A DNA stretch of 64,000 bases from CAIVAT01 sp037128705 (GTDB lineage: Bacteria > Bacteroidota > Bacteroidia > Bacteroidales > FEN-979): assembly GCA_037128705.1 (NCBI GenBank), contig JBAXVX010000008.1, positions 1 through 64,000 on the forward strand. Reading direction: 5' to 3'. Position numbers and translations under genes: made by a program. Under the pieces are notes generated by a model that was not told the origin of the DNA, made no database searches, and saw only the letters and a program-made list of their open reading frames with translations. Below, piece after piece: positions 63,847 to 64,000 of this stretch (its first letter is position 1; each line of letters opens with the position of its first letter).

Positions 63847-64000
63847 ATGGAAATAAATAATCAGAAAACGGTTGAAAAAGATGAGCTGACAGGAGATATT
63901 CTGCTGTCGGGTCACGAAAGCGACAATATCCGGGAATTGGATAACAGCCTGCCAAAATGGTGGGTCTGGCTTTTTGTCATAACCATCATCTATGCAGTGG
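63847..64000 (+). CDS. ccoP: cbb3 oxidase diheme subunit CcoP, N-terminal part
   Basis: The last 154 bases, from the ATG at 63847, read the first 51 residues of CcoP: a polar start, then the diagnostic SGHESDNIRELDNSLPKWW and the beginning of the membrane helix (VWLFVITIIYAV). The two heme-c domains lie beyond the window end. It starts 10 bp after ccoQ. Confidence 0.92.
   Translation, partial: MEINNQKTVEKDELTGDILLSGHESDNIRELDNSLPKWWVWLFVITIIYAV

Noticed and set aside
1..64000. Mobile element, prophage or integron
   Set aside because: No transposase, integrase, phage gene or flanking terminal repeats were seen.

Overview
The window is a chromosomal piece of a Bacteroidetes bacterium, most likely an environmental Bacteroidales-like lineage. 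The evidence is consistent: two large exported proteins end in type IX secretion (T9SS) sorting domains, ccoN and ccoO are fused, S16 has a long Ala-rich tail, several proteins carry FISUMP, PKD, DUF4159 and BatA domains, and many genes are preceded by the Bacteroidetes -7 element TAnnTTTG. No rRNA, tRNA, CRISPR array, transposase or phage gene was seen.

Left part (1-13.5 kb, almost all minus strand): a sensory and gas-vesicle island. It holds a membrane receptor with an ECF-S-component-like head, three multi-PAS histidine kinases with no response regulator beside them, and between the kinases a very small gas-vesicle locus: a near-canonical gvpA and a GvpC-like 65-residue-repeat coiled protein. 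These two genes share an almost identical leader with a strong Shine-Dalgarno. Just downstream are two tiny Cys-rich reading frames, one a 40-residue double CxxCxGTG zinc finger. No gvpF, gvpL, gvpN or gvpK gene is present. An exported beta-carbonic anhydrase and a secreted protein of unknown function follow.

Middle part (13.5-34 kb): secreted proteins (a T9SS beta-propeller, a DUF1028 protein, and a 1796-residue IgGFc-binding/PKD/FISUMP protein with five exact 282-bp tandem repeats), a pyruvate/indolepyruvate-type decarboxylase, a family 4 glycosyltransferase, a BatA-type membrane protein and NADP-type glutamate dehydrogenase with its own promoter and terminator. A tight operon follows: rpsP-rimM-trmN6-peptidase C26-marC-MORN lipoprotein. 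After it come an exported rubrerythrin and a DUF2231 membrane protein.

Right part (34-64 kb): dnaE, trxA, a DUF58 protein, valS, a carotenoid-desaturase-type flavoprotein and typA. A five-gene heterodisulfide-reductase-like module (HdrC-HdrB-HdrA-HdrC-HdrDE) is translationally coupled by short overlaps and probably feeds the menaquinone pool. Further on are DUF4159, rsmE, a 1221-residue T9SS protein, cydAB, and the divergent ccoI-ccoS-ccoNO-ccoQ-ccoP operon, with ccoP cut by the window end. The cell therefore has two high-affinity terminal oxidases side by side plus an Hdr-type electron-transfer module, which fits a microaerophilic or facultative life. Gas vesicles would let it position itself in a gradient.

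A second theme is non-coding. Blocks of 7-bp and 8-bp tandem repeats sit in at least three intergenic spots, and a 7-bp block lies inside valS. Several ORF starts were shortened here on promoter, signal-peptide or repeat evidence.
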